A DNA stretch of 64,000 nt from NCBI GenBank assembly GCA_009599575.1, contig VWND01000032.1, positions 1 through 64,000 of the forward strand. The letters run 5' to 3'. The notes under the pieces were generated by a model. It did not search any database. It was given only the letters and a program-made list of their open reading frames with translations, and was not told the origin of the DNA. This DNA comes from Blumeriella jaapii (taxonomy: Eukaryota; Ascomycota; Leotiomycetes; Helotiales; Drepanopezizaceae). The position numbers and the translations under genes were made by a program. Positions 22,400 through 33,540 of this stretch are shown here, one piece after another (position 1 is the stretch's first letter; each line of letters starts with the position of its first letter).

Positions 22400-23833
22400 A
22401 GTTTAAAAGTTATAAAATATTTTAAAATCTTATAATTAGTAATAATTTTAATTTAATAAATTAAACTAGCCAATTTAATACGAAAATTGCTTAGAAATCT
22501 TACGATTGCGAGCATTTTTTTATCGTATACGACGTAGTTTAGCTTTGCGAAGGTTATGATTTTGCTAAAATAAGCGACTAAAAGCCAGTCGTTATTATGG
22601 AATTGCGAAAGCATAAAAGCCATTACGCCGTCGAAAGCGTTAGTTTCTAATATGCAAAAAAAGTCTTACTTATAATATTATAAAACTGATGCAATAGTAA
22701 AAACTAGTATAAAAAGGTCCAAACTCTTTTGATATTTAAAAATAAAATTATAAAAAACATTAGCTTTGGTTAAATAAACCAAAGGCTTTGCAATTATATC
22801 GTAGTTTCGAATAAAACGTCGGTAAAAGTTACAAAAACCAAAAAAGCTTTGTATATTTTTTATAATAATAAAAGGCTTTTAATAAGCGATCACGAAGATT
22901 TTCTTTAGGTTTATTTTTAAGCTTTTAATAAAGATAATAAAGCCTAAATAACGGGTCCGAATAACGTTGAATTCAGATTTCCGAATATCGGCCTGTAATT
23001 CAACGTTAGCGAGCTTTTAAAGCATTTTGCGAACGTATATAACGTATTTTAAAAAATCGGACGAATAAATAAAAATATTATTTAAATATAAAATGCAAAA
23101 ATCGTTTAAATAATCGAAAAAAACGTCGTTTATATAACGTTAATAAATTGCGGATTTATTAATAAAACCAAAAAATAGCATTTTATATTTATAAACGCCG
23201 TAACGCGTACGAAACGTCGTTAGTTTTTATTAGCGAAGTTTATTCGAATTTTATAAAAAGTTTAACGAATATCGAACTTCGTAAAAATTCGTACTTTCGA
23301 AAAACAAATAAAAGTTTTATCGATAAAAAAAAAAAATAGCGATTTTTACGAATAACGTTATTAAAAACTCGATAATCGATATAAAAACGTAATAAACCGT
23401 CTGGTTTTTTAGCGAAAAGTATTAAAACAGCGAAAAAAACGATAAAAGATTCGATAAAGCTTTTATTAAAATTATTTTGCAAATAAGTTTTAACAATTTC
23501 GAATTTTAAAATCGATATTTTATATAAAAAAATATATTTCAGCTTTTTTTTATTTATAATAAGCTCGATCTTATAATCGTAGGGCCGGTGAAAAGCTAGC
23601 TCGTTATTAGCGGCTTTAAAAAACACGTATTCGAAGTTTTTGTATTTCGGAGGAAAAAATTCGAAAAAAGATTTATTCGAAATTAGCTTTGCTAAACTGG
23701 TTAAAAAGGTCGAAATCGATATTTCGTTGGTTTTAAAACGTTCGAAAAAACTGTGAAATTGGGTTTTAAAAAAAGTGTTATACGTAAAATCGTTTAGTAT
23801 TTTGTCGATTTTATACAAAAAGGTTGAAAACAT
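22400..23833 (-). pseudogene. A3 RNase H and reverse transcriptase remnant; longest open frame of the window
   Basis: A 197-residue open frame at 23240-23833 starts MFSTFLYKIDKILNDFTYN. It runs through EYVFFKAANNELAFHRPYDY and the RT entry motif KKPDGLLRFYIDYRVFNN. It then meets a frameshift in a homopolymer (about 23328) followed by stops. The catalytic box near 23080 reads YLNN. RNase H lies at 22400-22700 with YDKKMLAIVRFL readable. No start codon choice is meaningful here, because the RT lies inside a gag-pol polyprotein. Confidence 0.87.
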
Positions 23834-24059
23834 TTTAATTGCTTTTTTTCTGAAAATTAGCTTGAAAGCGTATGCAATAATTTGGCAAATGGAAATTAAA
23901 TAAACAATAAATTAAGAAATTCGTTTTCGAATTAATCGTTTAAAAAATTTAAAAAATAATTTGTTTAAATTATCGATTATATTAAAATAAAAAGTTATCG
24001 CGGCGAAAGCTTTTTTTCGGTTTTTGGCGTAATTGTTTTTCGTAAACGAAAAAAGCTGT

Positions 24060-24065
24060 TTTAAA

Positions 24066-24096
<31 letters not shown>

Positions 24097-24814
24097 TATA
24101 AAAAAAATCGGCAACCTAGGAAAATAATATAATTTTTTGTATTATTTTATGAGCGTCGCTATCGAAATTAACACCGCGAATAAAATTCGATTTTTTCGCG
24201 CTTCGCACAGCGTCGTAAATTTGCTATAATTAATTAAAGTTTTTATTACGTTTTACAGCGTCGTTTTAATAGCGAAATTGAATTTTTCGGAAATGCAAAT
24301 AAAAAACTTTAATACAACGAGCGTAAAAGGCTATAAAAAAATAAAACTTCGGCTAATAAAGCTTGCGTTTATTACAGTTTAATAAAATTTAATATTCGGC
24401 CAACCAAGCTTTTTTAAAATTATATTATAATTTCCGAGGTTGATAATTAAAAAAAAAGTAAACGATTGTATTCGATTATTAATAATAAAATTAAAAAACG
24501 TAAAATATATAATTAAATGGCTATAAGCTTTATTATACTTTTTTATAAAAAAAAAAGCCGGAAAAAATTAAATTAAAAGTTTAAAAAAAAAAAAAAGATT
24601 TGATTAGCGCCGAATCGATTAACGCATAACCGTTCGCTTCAGAATCGGCGAGCGCTTTTATTTTGTACGAAAAGCCATTTTTAATAAATATAATAAAAAT
24701 TATTAGTAAATCGTTATCAAAAAGCTTTCGAACGTTAAAATAACGCATATCGCGCAATACGTTTAAAAAAAAAGCTTTGCTTAGGCCTGAGCGTTTTTTC
24801 GATTAGCGAAAAAG
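24060..24814 (-). pseudogene. A3 aspartic protease remnant and homopolymer tract
   Basis: On the reverse strand the active-site loop near 24620 is ADSEANGYALIDSALIK-like, and the end of the domain at about 24350-24430 is LGNYNIILKKAWLAEY-like. A 20-plus adenine tract at 24064-24084 marks the same homopolymer seen between protease and RT in the other A copies. The gene is cut at 24814 by element C and continues into gag at 31290. Confidence 0.7.
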
Positions 24815-25105
24815 TGTTACGATCCTGGCCTGGCTAGTGGTAGTTGCCAGTGGTAGTTGCCAGTGGTATGGTTGCCAATGGTATGGTTGCCAGTGGTATA
24901 AATGCTGGTGGTGTTAGATTAAGATTTGGGGCACGGACCACCTCGGCCACTAGGCCTCGCGCTAAGTCACGTAACCCATAAGCGCAGCCTATTATATATA
25001 AAGTTCGCGATTCCGAGCATTTTAGCTCGGTGTTTTTTTTTTAATTTATATGCGTACTTTTTGATTTATATTATTTTTTTGATTATCCTTAAGCTAGCTG
25101 TAATA
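24815..25105 (+). repeat. C 5' LTR
   Basis: The first ~100 bp hold short tandem units (GGTAGTTGCCAGT twice, then GGTATGGTTGCCAAT-like twice) at about 24838-24900. TATATATAAAG lies near 24992. A perfect 6-bp stem CCGAGC/GCTCGG follows at 25013-25030, probably in the transcribed part. The inner end is mutated to CTGTAATA. Confidence 0.9.
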
Positions 25106-25289
25106 TAAAAAAAAATCAAATAACCTTCGCTGGAAAGTTTTGTATCCACGGTTAAAAACTCGATTTGCTTTTGCAATTCGAACTTTTTTCAGGCCGTCCG
25201 TACCGACGTTTATTTATCGGTGCTTTAATCAGAATTCTTTTCTATTGATTTTGTTTTCAGAAAAAGCTGAAGTTTTTTTTTTTTATTAA

Positions 25290-26755
25290 TTCGATCTGCT
25301 TTTGCAATTCGAATCGCCCTTTTTTAATATTATAACATTTTATGCTTTTTTTATAAATCGACGCGGCATCCGAAAACGAACGCAATCCGTACGATTCGGC
25401 TTCGAATTAGTATTTTTATTTTTTGCTTCTGCTTTTGGCGCTTCCGAATTTCCATTCGTTTCAAGCTTTTTCGACGATTTTGGCAGCGAGTTTTTATTCT
25501 ACGATTTTTCTACCGAATTATAATTATTTGCAGCCGATTTATTTACTAAATCCTTTCGCTTTACGATCGAATTTAAAATCGAATTGTACGACGCTGATAT
25601 TCCAGTACTTTTAAACCGACGAATACTTCTACGATTGCTTAGCATATCTGCTAACGCTAAAGGATTTATTACGGCCCAGCAGTTTTAAATCGCTTAAATA
25701 ATCGCTTAAGTTATTGCCGCCGCTCGCTTTTCAGTTTTTTCCGCTAATATCGCCCGCGACGCTTTCTTTTTATTTCGAACTTCGCGCGTTTTTACCGCAG
25801 ATTTTCAATTAATTTCCGAATATTACCTTTTCGTTTTCGATTTAATTATTTTTCGAATCGAATTATTTAAAATTAATTTTTTCGCTACGTTTTCAACGAC
25901 TATTAAAAAAAAGTTAAATATAACGTATAAAAAATAAATATAAAGCTGTTTATTAAAAAATACTTAAAAAACTTTATATAAAATATAAATCAAGCCAAAG
26001 CATATTTTAAATATATTACTGAAAAAGCAAAAACTATTATTTTAAAGCATTTAAACTCCGAGTTTTATAATTAAGCCCAATCGGCCCGAAACGTTTTTCG
26101 CATTTTTAATTAGCGCTTTTTTAATTATAACCGCGTTTAGTTTGCTAAATTATAATACAACAAACTTTATATAAACAACGGTTAAACTTATAATAATTTT
26201 CGTTTTTTGTTTATTCGTTACGCAATTATTAGCAAAGTTTCTAAAAATCGTTGATTTAAAAATATATGCGAAAAAATTACTTTTATTTTTAAATACGATT
26301 TTCGAATAAAAAAGTATAAAATAAATAATAATTATATTGCTTTGAACGAGTTTTTAGCCGTTGCGGATAAAAAATTACGTAATATTCGAATTAAAAAAAT
26401 GGTTTTTGTTCGTCGCATAAATTATTTTTTTTTTGCTATAGCTTTTGCTAATCAGAATTTTAGGCGTATTTTCGGTATTTTTAAGATTTTATAACGTTTT
26501 ATTTTTTCAGCTTTTTTTGCTCGCATAGCTTTTTCCTTTTTTAGCAAAGATTTTTACGAGCGTATAGCTGCTATTTTTGTTATTTCCGGTTTTCTTCGCT
26601 TAACTGCGCGTTTTTTTAACGCTTGTTATAATTGCGGCAAGCCCGGCCATTTCGCAAACGTTTGTTCCGACGCTAAGCTTAGTCGCAAAATCGCCGAAAT
26701 AGCTATCGACGAAAAGCAAAACGATTTGTTAAAAAACTTTTAAGCCGTAGCAAAA
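25290..26755 (+). pseudogene. C gag remnant with intact CCHC zinc knuckle
   Basis: The nucleocapsid end is well preserved. At 26624-26665 the frame reads CYNCGKPGHFANVC, a perfect C-x2-C-x4-H-x4-C knuckle that binds the genomic RNA. It is followed by SDAKLSRKIAEIAIDEKQND and a stop near 26750. Upstream, 25300-26600 is degraded capsid coding sequence with stretches such as LNRILRRF and LTARFFNA. Frames shift, so the start is uncertain. A 25302-25523 stretch (SVRFGFELVFLFFASAFGAS) is open but in an unconfirmed frame. Confidence 0.8.
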
Positions 26756-26864
26756 ATTTTTATTATAATAAAAGATTCGATTTGTAAAAAAATTTGAAAT
26801 TTAACTAGCGCTTTTTAATAAGAAAACGACAGTTTTTAATTTTTATAAAATTAATACGTAATAA

Positions 26865-27165
26865 ATTATATATTAAAATATTTATATATATCGATAACGA
26901 AGCTAATATTTTCGGTGCGATTAAAACTTTTTTGACGTATTAATTTTCTTAACGTTTCGGAATAAGTTTTATTCGGCTGCATAAGCTTATTATACCCATC
27001 GGTTATAATAGCGAACCGGGAAAGCTTATTTTTTTTGCTATTTTTTTTTTTTTTACGATTAACCGACGTCGTATAAATTTTCTTTTTTTGATTATAAACC
27101 TGGGTTTTACCGACGTTTTTATTAGTCGCAAATTTTTATAGTATTACGATTTGAAATAAACGTAT
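26865..27165 (+). pseudogene. C aspartic protease remnant
   Basis: IYIDNEANIFGAIKTF near 26885 occupies the active-site loop (family DSGANxxFI), with Ser-Gly altered. IIPIGYNSEPGKLIFF near 26990, TINRRRINFLFLIINLGFTD near 27060 and ISRKFL follow in the order usual for Ty3-type proteases (LGxxDVILGRKWL at the end). Confidence 0.8.
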
Positions 27166-27599
27166 AGCCAAAGAAAAAACAAAATAAAATAGCTATTCGA
27201 TATATTTATTATTTTTTATTTTAATAAGCAGTTGTTCGTCGATTTTAATCAGCGAAAAAAGCCTAAAATGCTTAGTCGTATATATTAAAAAAATGCAAAC
27301 AAACGAAACAGCGTAATAAAAGTTTTATATACTTTTGCCAACATTTTTATAACGATTAAAAAGATTTATTTAAATTTTAAAGCTGGTAGATCTTTTATAT
27401 TTATATAAGATTTTAAAAACAGTTTGCATAAAATAAAAAAGTTTTTTATTAGCAGCTCTGAACCGACCAAGCCGATTTTTTTAACCGGGCCAATTGCTAC
27501 CTTTTTTATTTTCAATTGCAATATCAGCTGTATTTCCGCTTTTGCATTTAGCGCTTTATAAATACGTTACGAAAAGCGAATGCGAGCCGCAATAAAAAA

Positions 27600-29165
27600 A
27601 AAATTATTATTATTTAGCGATTGCACGTTTATTGCTTTTATATATAATATAAACAAAAAACGTTTTCGCCGTGCGAAAATCGCCGAGTTTAAAAAAATTA
27701 TATAATTCGCGGTAATAAAAAGCATTTCCGTTCCCGACGCTTTGCAAATTAAATATAACGATAACGTGGTTTTTATAAAAAAGCTTTTTCCAGTTTAGTA
27801 TTCGAAGTTCGAAAAACTGTTTTATAAGCAAAAAAGCGATAAGCTCGCTTTTCGCCGCTTCGATATAAATTATAAAATATATTTGGCCACGGAAAATACG
27901 CTTTTTATAAAATTATTCAAACGTTTTACGAATAAATAACTTACAAAAATCAAAAGTTATATTTTCGACAATTTGTACAAAAGTTTTATTAAACTTTTTA
28001 ATACTTTTTTCGCCGCTCCGATTTTATTTATTAAAAAATCAAACGGTTTTATGCGCTTATATATCGATTATCGTAAGCTTAACGACCTTACGAAAAAGAA
28101 TTTTTACTTTTTGTTTTTGATCGACGAAATACTGGCGCGAATTATTAAAATTAAAATATTTACGAAAATTAATATTTAATAAGCATTTAATCGAATTCGA
28201 ATATCCGAAAAGTTTGAAAAACTAATTAGTTTCCGCATCCGATACGGCATATATAAATATAAAATCTTTTCGTTCGGCTTTATTAATAGGCCCGTTATAT
28301 TTTAACGCTTTATTAATAATATTTTTATAAAATATTTAAATAATTTTTGTTCGGCGTATTTTAACGATATTTTTATTTATTTCGCGAATAATTTAAAATA
28401 TAAACTCTACGTTAAAAAGATTTTATCGATTTTAAAAAAACACGACCTGAAAGCTAATATTAAAAAATACGAGTTTAATATTACGAAAACCAAATTTTTA
28501 GATTTCGTTATTAGCATTTAAAGCATTAAAATAAATCCGGAAAAAAACGCTATTATTAAAAATTAATAATATGCAGCGAATATACGAAGCGTGCAAAGCT
28601 TTTTGGGCTTTTGCAATTTTTATAAACGTTTTATAGCCGGTTACAATCGCATTTGCCGCTTTTTTATTGCTTTTATAAGCAAAAACGTTTTTTTCGTATT
28701 CGAAAAAAAACAGAAAAACGCATAAAAAGCATTACGCAAAATTTTGCTAAATGCTTTTATTTTGTACTATTACGACTTTTATAAATAAACGCGCCTGGAA
28801 ACCGACTTTTTTAATAAGATAATAGCTAGCGTATTATCGCAATTGCAAAAAAATAATTTTTATTATCCGGTCGGTTTTTTTTTTAAAATTATAATCGAGG
28901 CCGAGCTTAATTATCCGATTTACGATAAAAAGCTTTTCGTTATTTTTCGTTTTTTTAAAAATTATAAGCCGGAGCTGTTAAGCGCTTAAAAAAACGTATA
29001 TATATATACCGATTACCGCGCTTTAAAATACTTTATAATAATTAAAAACTTTTCGGCCCGATAAGCCCGATAAGCCGAGTTTTTCGCCGATTTTTATTTT
29101 ATAATTATATACCGGTCGAAAATTATTAATACGCTCGCTAATACTTTTTTTCGCAAAAATTAAAA
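27600..29165 (+). pseudogene. C reverse transcriptase and RNase H remnant
   Basis: RT is open at 27973-28179 with KKSNGFMRLYIDYRKLNDLT, DEILARIIKIKIFTKINI. IRYGIYKYKIFSFGFINR follows near 28235. The catalytic box is YFND at 28357-28368 (first Asp replaced). SFLGFCNFYKRFIAGYN-like follows near 28600. RNase H reads ETDFFNKIIASVLSQ near 28795, NYPIYDKKLFVIFRFFKNY near 28910 and YTDYRALKYFIIIKNF near 29015. The end reads NTLANTFFRKN near 29130. It is broken by stops at Trp and Gln positions. Confidence 0.87.
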
Positions 29166-29253
29166 TATTTTTTTATTAAAAGCACGATAGCGAGCGGCTC
29201 GAAAACAGCAAATACTTTTAAACGATAAATTAGATTTTTAAATTTTAAAAAAA

Positions 29254-30900
29254 ATGACTGCTAAAAGCATAACCACGCTAACGCTTATAAAAATAGCTTT
29301 CGATAAGCGCGATAACGACAGCATTTTTTTCGAAAAAAACAGCGAAAATAAAAAAAATAAAATGCTTACAAAAAAATCCGCAGACCTAATTTTCGTAATC
29401 GCATACGATATGCATAATTATATAATTATAAACGATTTGCTGCAAACTAATAAAAATTTTCTTTTTTTCGAAGCGCAACGAATACAAGCCCGCAATTACA
29501 GCTTTAATTATTAATTGCGATAAAATAAATTATTTTTCCAAAACAGATTAGTAATACTTTTGAAATCTTTCGAATTGCGAATCTTTCTGATCCGATATAT
29601 TTACGAACAGCTTTGCGTAGTATACGCTGGAATAAAAAAAATAAAACTTTTGGTCGGTCGCAAATATTATTAAAAAGCTATAAAAACAAATATACAACAG
29701 TACGTTTCGAATTGTCGTTGCATACGAATAAAAGCTAAACGCGATAAAACCCCGGGTTTTTTAAAACTTTTGCTTATATTCAGCAGATTTTATTAATATT
29801 TAACGATAAATTTCACGAAGCTTTTATTAAACGAAAATAGTTACGACTTCGCTTTCGTAATAATAAATCGCTTATTTAAAAAGCTTTTGTTAATTTCCTG
29901 CTATAAAACTATTATAGCGAAAAAGCTGGCAGCTTTGTTTTTGATTTATTAAATGCGCTATTTCGGCATGCCGGATTCAATTGTTTCGGACCGAAAAGCT
30001 TAATTTGTTTCGGTCTTTTAGCAAAAACTTTGCCGTATATTAAAAATTAAAATCAAATTGATTATTACGTATAATTTTAATATCGATAAGCAAATCGAAA
30101 TAATAAACTAATATATTAAACAACGCTTTCGCTTTTTTTGCTTTTATTATCAAAATAATTAAAAACGCTTTTTACTTTTAATAAATATTATATAATTAAT
30201 TTTACCGCACGAATCTTTCGGCAACGTTTTTCTTTTTCAAATCTTAAATAAATACGAAACTCGCATATTTTAAAATATAAATAATTTTCGTTTTTTTCGC
30301 TCGGCCACCGAAAAACTTAACCGCGACGAAACTTTGTATTTGGCCTTCCGAACTAAAAAAGTTATAAAATACGCGCAATCGTTTATTGCGTAATAACAAG
30401 CCAAAATAAAGCGCTTCGCTAATTTGCATAAACGACTAATGGATTGGAATATAAGCGACGAAGTATTAGTAAATATTAAAAATTGAAAGCTCGACCGACT
30501 TTTCCGAAAGTTTTTAAATAAATAATACGGCCTAATTAAAATCGTCGACAAAATAGAAAAAAGTTGAAAGCTTAACTTTTCCGCAAATTAATTAATTTAA
30601 TTAATTTTTTATTTATATTCGCTCCGAAAGTATATTAGCAATTTTTTACTTGGCCAACGCCGCTCCGAACCAGTTTTTATTTAATTATTTTTAAACAAAC
30701 GGAATAAAAAATCGAAAAAAAAATAGATTCGAAATTGTATAAAAAAGTATTGCAATATTAAATTAATTAAAAAAGCGCTAATAAAGATTTCGAATAATAC
30801 TTTTGTTTTAACCCTATAACGGCCTTTCATATTTTTTAAGCATTTCACCGATTATATTCTACCGCCAAAAGCCTTTTACGAACGCTTTCCGTATAATTGC
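29254..30900 (+). pseudogene. C integrase and probable chromodomain remnant
   Basis: A linker open at 29254-29514 joins RNase H to integrase. The zinc-binding region reads YAGIKKIKLLVGRKYY near 29620 and VSNCRCIRIKAKRDKTPG near 29700. The core has FCFGLLAKTL-like acidic-region remnants near 30000. The C-terminal domain is clear: RWNISDEVLVNIKN-like near 30435, KWYGLIKIVDKIEKSWKLNF-like to 30590, YSLRKYISNFL and GQRRSEP. A chromodomain-like end lies at about 30715-30890 (KIEKKIDSKLYKKVLQY, later FKHFTDYILPPKAFYERFP). Confidence 0.8.
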
Positions 30901-30998
30901 AAGCTTACAACGAAAGCAGAAAAGATTATACCGAATTGAAAAACGATAAACCTATAATTGCAACTGCGAGGACGCAGTTTTTCGAAGAAAAAGGGTAG

Positions 30999-31289
30999 TG
31001 TTACGATCCTGGCCTGGCTAGTAGTAGTTGCCAATAGTAATTGCCAATAATATAGTTGCCAGTAATATGGTTGCCAATAATATAAATGCTGGTGGTATTG
31101 AATTAAGGTTTGGAGCACGGACCACCTCGGCCACTAGGCCTCGCGCTAAGTCACGTGACCCATAAGCGCAGCCCACTGTACATAAAGTTCGCGACCCCGA
31201 GCATTCTAGCTCGGTGTCTTTCTTTTAATTTACATGCGTACCTTTTGGTCCATATCACCCTTCTGATCACCCTCAAGCTAGCTGTGACA
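30999..31289 (+). repeat. C 3' LTR
   Basis: It is 291 bp. The stem CCGAGC/GCTCGG lies at 31197-31214 with a TCACGTGA palindrome near 31151. The outer end is intact (CACCCTCAAGCTAGCTGTGACA) and the inner tandem units are RIP-mutated. It is preceded by a purine-rich GAAGAAAAAGGG tract. Confidence 0.92.
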
Positions 31290-32878
31290 AAAAGCTTTTA
31301 ATTTTTTCGTATGCGTTTTGCAAATCGTTTAAAAAAAGGTTTTCGTTTTTATTATTATTATTAAAAAGCGAATTTTCGGCCGGTTCGACCTCGTTTATAT
31401 TTATTAGCTTAAAAAAGCTTTTAAATAAAACCGAAGGTCGGCCCGTAAAAAGTCGTGCAAATTAGCCTTTTTAAACTTTTTGATATAAAATAAAAAACGA
31501 ACGTTGTCGTTGGTCCGATCGAAAAAAAAAAACGCCAAAAAAAGCGTTTTGGCGTGGAAAAAAAAAAAAAACAGCAAAGGGCTAAAAAAGAGCCTATAAA
31601 GCATTTAAACGACTTTCGTACGTACGATTTAATTCGTAATACGTTTTAATTAAAAACCTATTATTTTAATAAATAATAAATTTAATTAAAAAGCGATTCG
31701 CGTATAAAATTCGTTTAGCTAATTAATTTTGTTTTTTTTAACGGACGGCGATAAACCAATTTTTAAAAATCGTTATACGCGCCTATTTCAAATGCAGCTT
31801 TTTTCGTAAACGCTTTGGTATTTTGTCGCGAAAAGCGTTCCGAAGCTATTTGTTAATTCGTATTTAAACGTTCGCTGCGAAACTGGAAAATCGCAGATAA
31901 AATCGCTAAAAGTCGTCGTACGTATTTATTACAAGCATTTTAAATTCGTTTTCGGCCTTTTAAACGTCGAAAAAATCGGCTAAAAAATCGGCGATTTTTT
32001 TTATTAATTTTTCGGAAAATATAAAATCGGAGCGGTTTAAAATATGCGAAATAAGAAATTTTTTTGCCACGCTTTCGGTTTGATCGAATATATAATTTTT
32101 ACGAAATCGATCGCTAGCGAAATAATCGTGGTAAAATTCGAGGTTATCGAAAATTTTAATTTTTTAATAGCGTGTTTTATAATTTTTATTATTATTTAAT
32201 TTAAACTTAAGGTTCGGAACGCGTTTTATACGAGCTAGTCGAAAGTCAGCAAATAAATAAAAACTATAGCGTTTAAAAAGCGCGCTAAAATTTCGGCCGT
32301 TATAAAAATATTTAAAAAAAGTTCGCGAAAAGCGTGGAAATTAATCTGCAGCGTTTATTAGTTAAAATAAAACGTTGCGAAAAAAGGAAAAAGCAGCAGA
32401 TTCGCGATTGGCAAAAATACGTTCGATAGATTTTACTAAACGTTTTAATTAAAAAGTTTGTCGCAATCGTATAATTTCCAAAAATTGTCGTTTACGCTTT
32501 TGCGCTTTTTTTAGTTAATTTTGCAAAAGTTTTAATTAAACGCTTTTAGCGTTAGGCTGCAAAAAAAAAAATGACAAACGAAATAATAAGCGCTCTGCCT
32601 TTTTTTTTGTTTTTTCCTCGGGAAAAAGATTGTTTTTTAAAAGAAAAAGCTTTTGGGAAAAGCTGTTTTTTCGCTAATTAAAAAAAGAAAAGTTAAAATA
32701 TAATAGCAGAAGCTGAAAAGCTTTGCTAAAAAAAGGATCGTTAAACAAAAGCTATTTTTCGCAAAATGCGAAAATAAGCATTTTTACGACCGGTCGATTA
32801 TTTTGGTATAATCCGTGAAAAATTCGAAAAAAAAAATAGTTTACGCCGTCGTCAGCGTAGAAAAAAAGTTATTAATAA
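31290..32878 (-). pseudogene. A3 gag remnant and leader
   Basis: On the reverse strand the end of gag reads MLYRLFFSPLLFF from 31604, then FDRTNDNVRFLFYIKKF and HDFLRADLRFYLKAF. The middle (about 31700-32150) and the start (ANRESAAF-like near 32400) match A1 and A2. The segment 32450-32878 corresponds to the leader with long homopolymers and the LTR-adjacent sequence GGCGTAAA in reverse. Confidence 0.62.
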
Positions 32879-33142
32879 TATAACGATTTAATTAGTCGGA
32901 GGGCTGGGAAATCAGTTAATTGATCGCCGTATTTATATAATATAAAAAACGAGTTTTTGGTTTTATAATAAAAATATTTATTTAGAATTAACAATTGTAA
33001 AAAGCAAAAGTGCTAAAAGAAAAATGCTTTATATATATAAATAGTTTCTACAGTTGATGGGAGACCTACCAGGAAACCAGGGAGCTTGCAGCTACACGTA
33101 GTTGCTGGAGTGACACGAGGGGCAAAAAAATAAGTCGTTATA
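32879..33142 (-). repeat. A3 5' LTR
   Basis: It is the reverse complement. The inner edge TATAACGATTTAATT is mutated. The outer part, about 33050-33125, is intact (for example GGGAGACCTACCAGGAAACC), with the final bases RIP-altered to AAGTCGTTATA. Confidence 0.9.
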
Positions 33143-33360
33143 TGTAGCTGCAAGCTTTCTGGTCTTTTGGTGAATCTTCTATTAATTGTGAAAATTATTT
33201 ATATATATAAGGCATTTTCCTTTTAGCACTTTTGCTTTTTGCAGTTGTTGATTTTAAATGAATATTTTTGTTACAGAACCAAAGGCTCGTTTCTTATACC
33301 ATATAAATACGGCGACCAGTTGACTGATCTCCCAGCCCTCCGACTGATTAGATCGTCACA
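33143..33360 (+). repeat. A2 3' LTR, distal part
   Basis: It resumes with TGTAG after A3 and ends CCGACTGATTAGATCGTCACA. It is then followed by the AAAAT duplication of A2. Confidence 0.92.
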
Positions 33361-33368
33361 AAAATAAA

Positions 33369-33540
33369 TGTGACGAACCTCATATATTTCCCTTAAGATA
33401 CAGACAGAGAGCTGAAAGGAAGGAAGCTCCCAGGGCGAACTATATACACTGTAGAACCCCCTGGCCCTGGCGCTACGCCAGAAATGTAACGGAAGGCTGA
33501 ATAGCCGAAAGCCGAACAGCCGAAAGGCCGGGCCGTTACA
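33369..33540. mobile_element. Solo LTR E, hardly RIP-mutated
   Basis: This is a 172-bp GC-richer sequence starting TGTGACGAACC and ending GGGCCGTTACA. It is flanked by ATAAA at 33364-33368 and 33541-33545. It has no internal region, so it is a solo LTR left by recombination between two LTRs. Removing it restores the D reading frame. It carries short internal repeats around GGCTGAATAGCCGAAAGCC. No second copy lies in the window. Orientation is unknown. Confidence 0.88.

Larger units (their letters stand above)
24815..31289 (+). mobile_element. Element C: 6.5-kb Ty3/gypsy retrotransposon inserted in A3
   Basis: The copy is complete and 6475 bp long. It is flanked by AAAAG at 24810-24814 and 31290-31294. 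LTRs are 291 bp each, starting TGTTACGATCC and ending CTGTGACA. Gag with zinc knuckle, protease, RT, RNase H, integrase and a probable chromodomain are readable, all with stops. It is the only full C copy here. A related LTR end lies at 37600-37659. Confidence 0.93.
20316..33142 (-). mobile_element. Element A3: reverse-oriented Ty3/gypsy copy in the 3' LTR of A2, hosting C
   Basis: The copy begins TGTGACGATC (reverse complement of the LTR end) and ends TCGTTATA at 33142. Net length without C is about 6.35 kb. Its two LTRs are 264 bp each. It carries a unique 62-bp internal deletion in integrase. Confidence 0.9.
1682..33360 (+). mobile_element. Element A2: outer Ty3/gypsy copy hosting A1 and A3
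   Basis: A2 is flanked by AAAAT at 1677-1681 and 33361-33365 and begins TGTGACGA and ends TCGTCACA. Its 5' LTR is split by A1 (1682-1726 plus 14153-14379). Its coding region is 14380-20261. Its 3' LTR is split by A3 (20262-20315 plus 33143-33360). Removing A1 and A3 leaves one complete element of roughly the same length as A4 (6.4 kb). Confidence 0.9.

Noticed and set aside
24838..24903. Short spaced repeats resembling a CRISPR array
   Set aside because: Units are 13-15 bp with no constant spacers, inside an LTR of a eukaryotic retrotransposon.
24926..25108. 60-residue frame and its copy at 31110-31301
   Set aside because: Both lie wholly inside the C LTRs and cross the TATA box and hairpin; not a gene.
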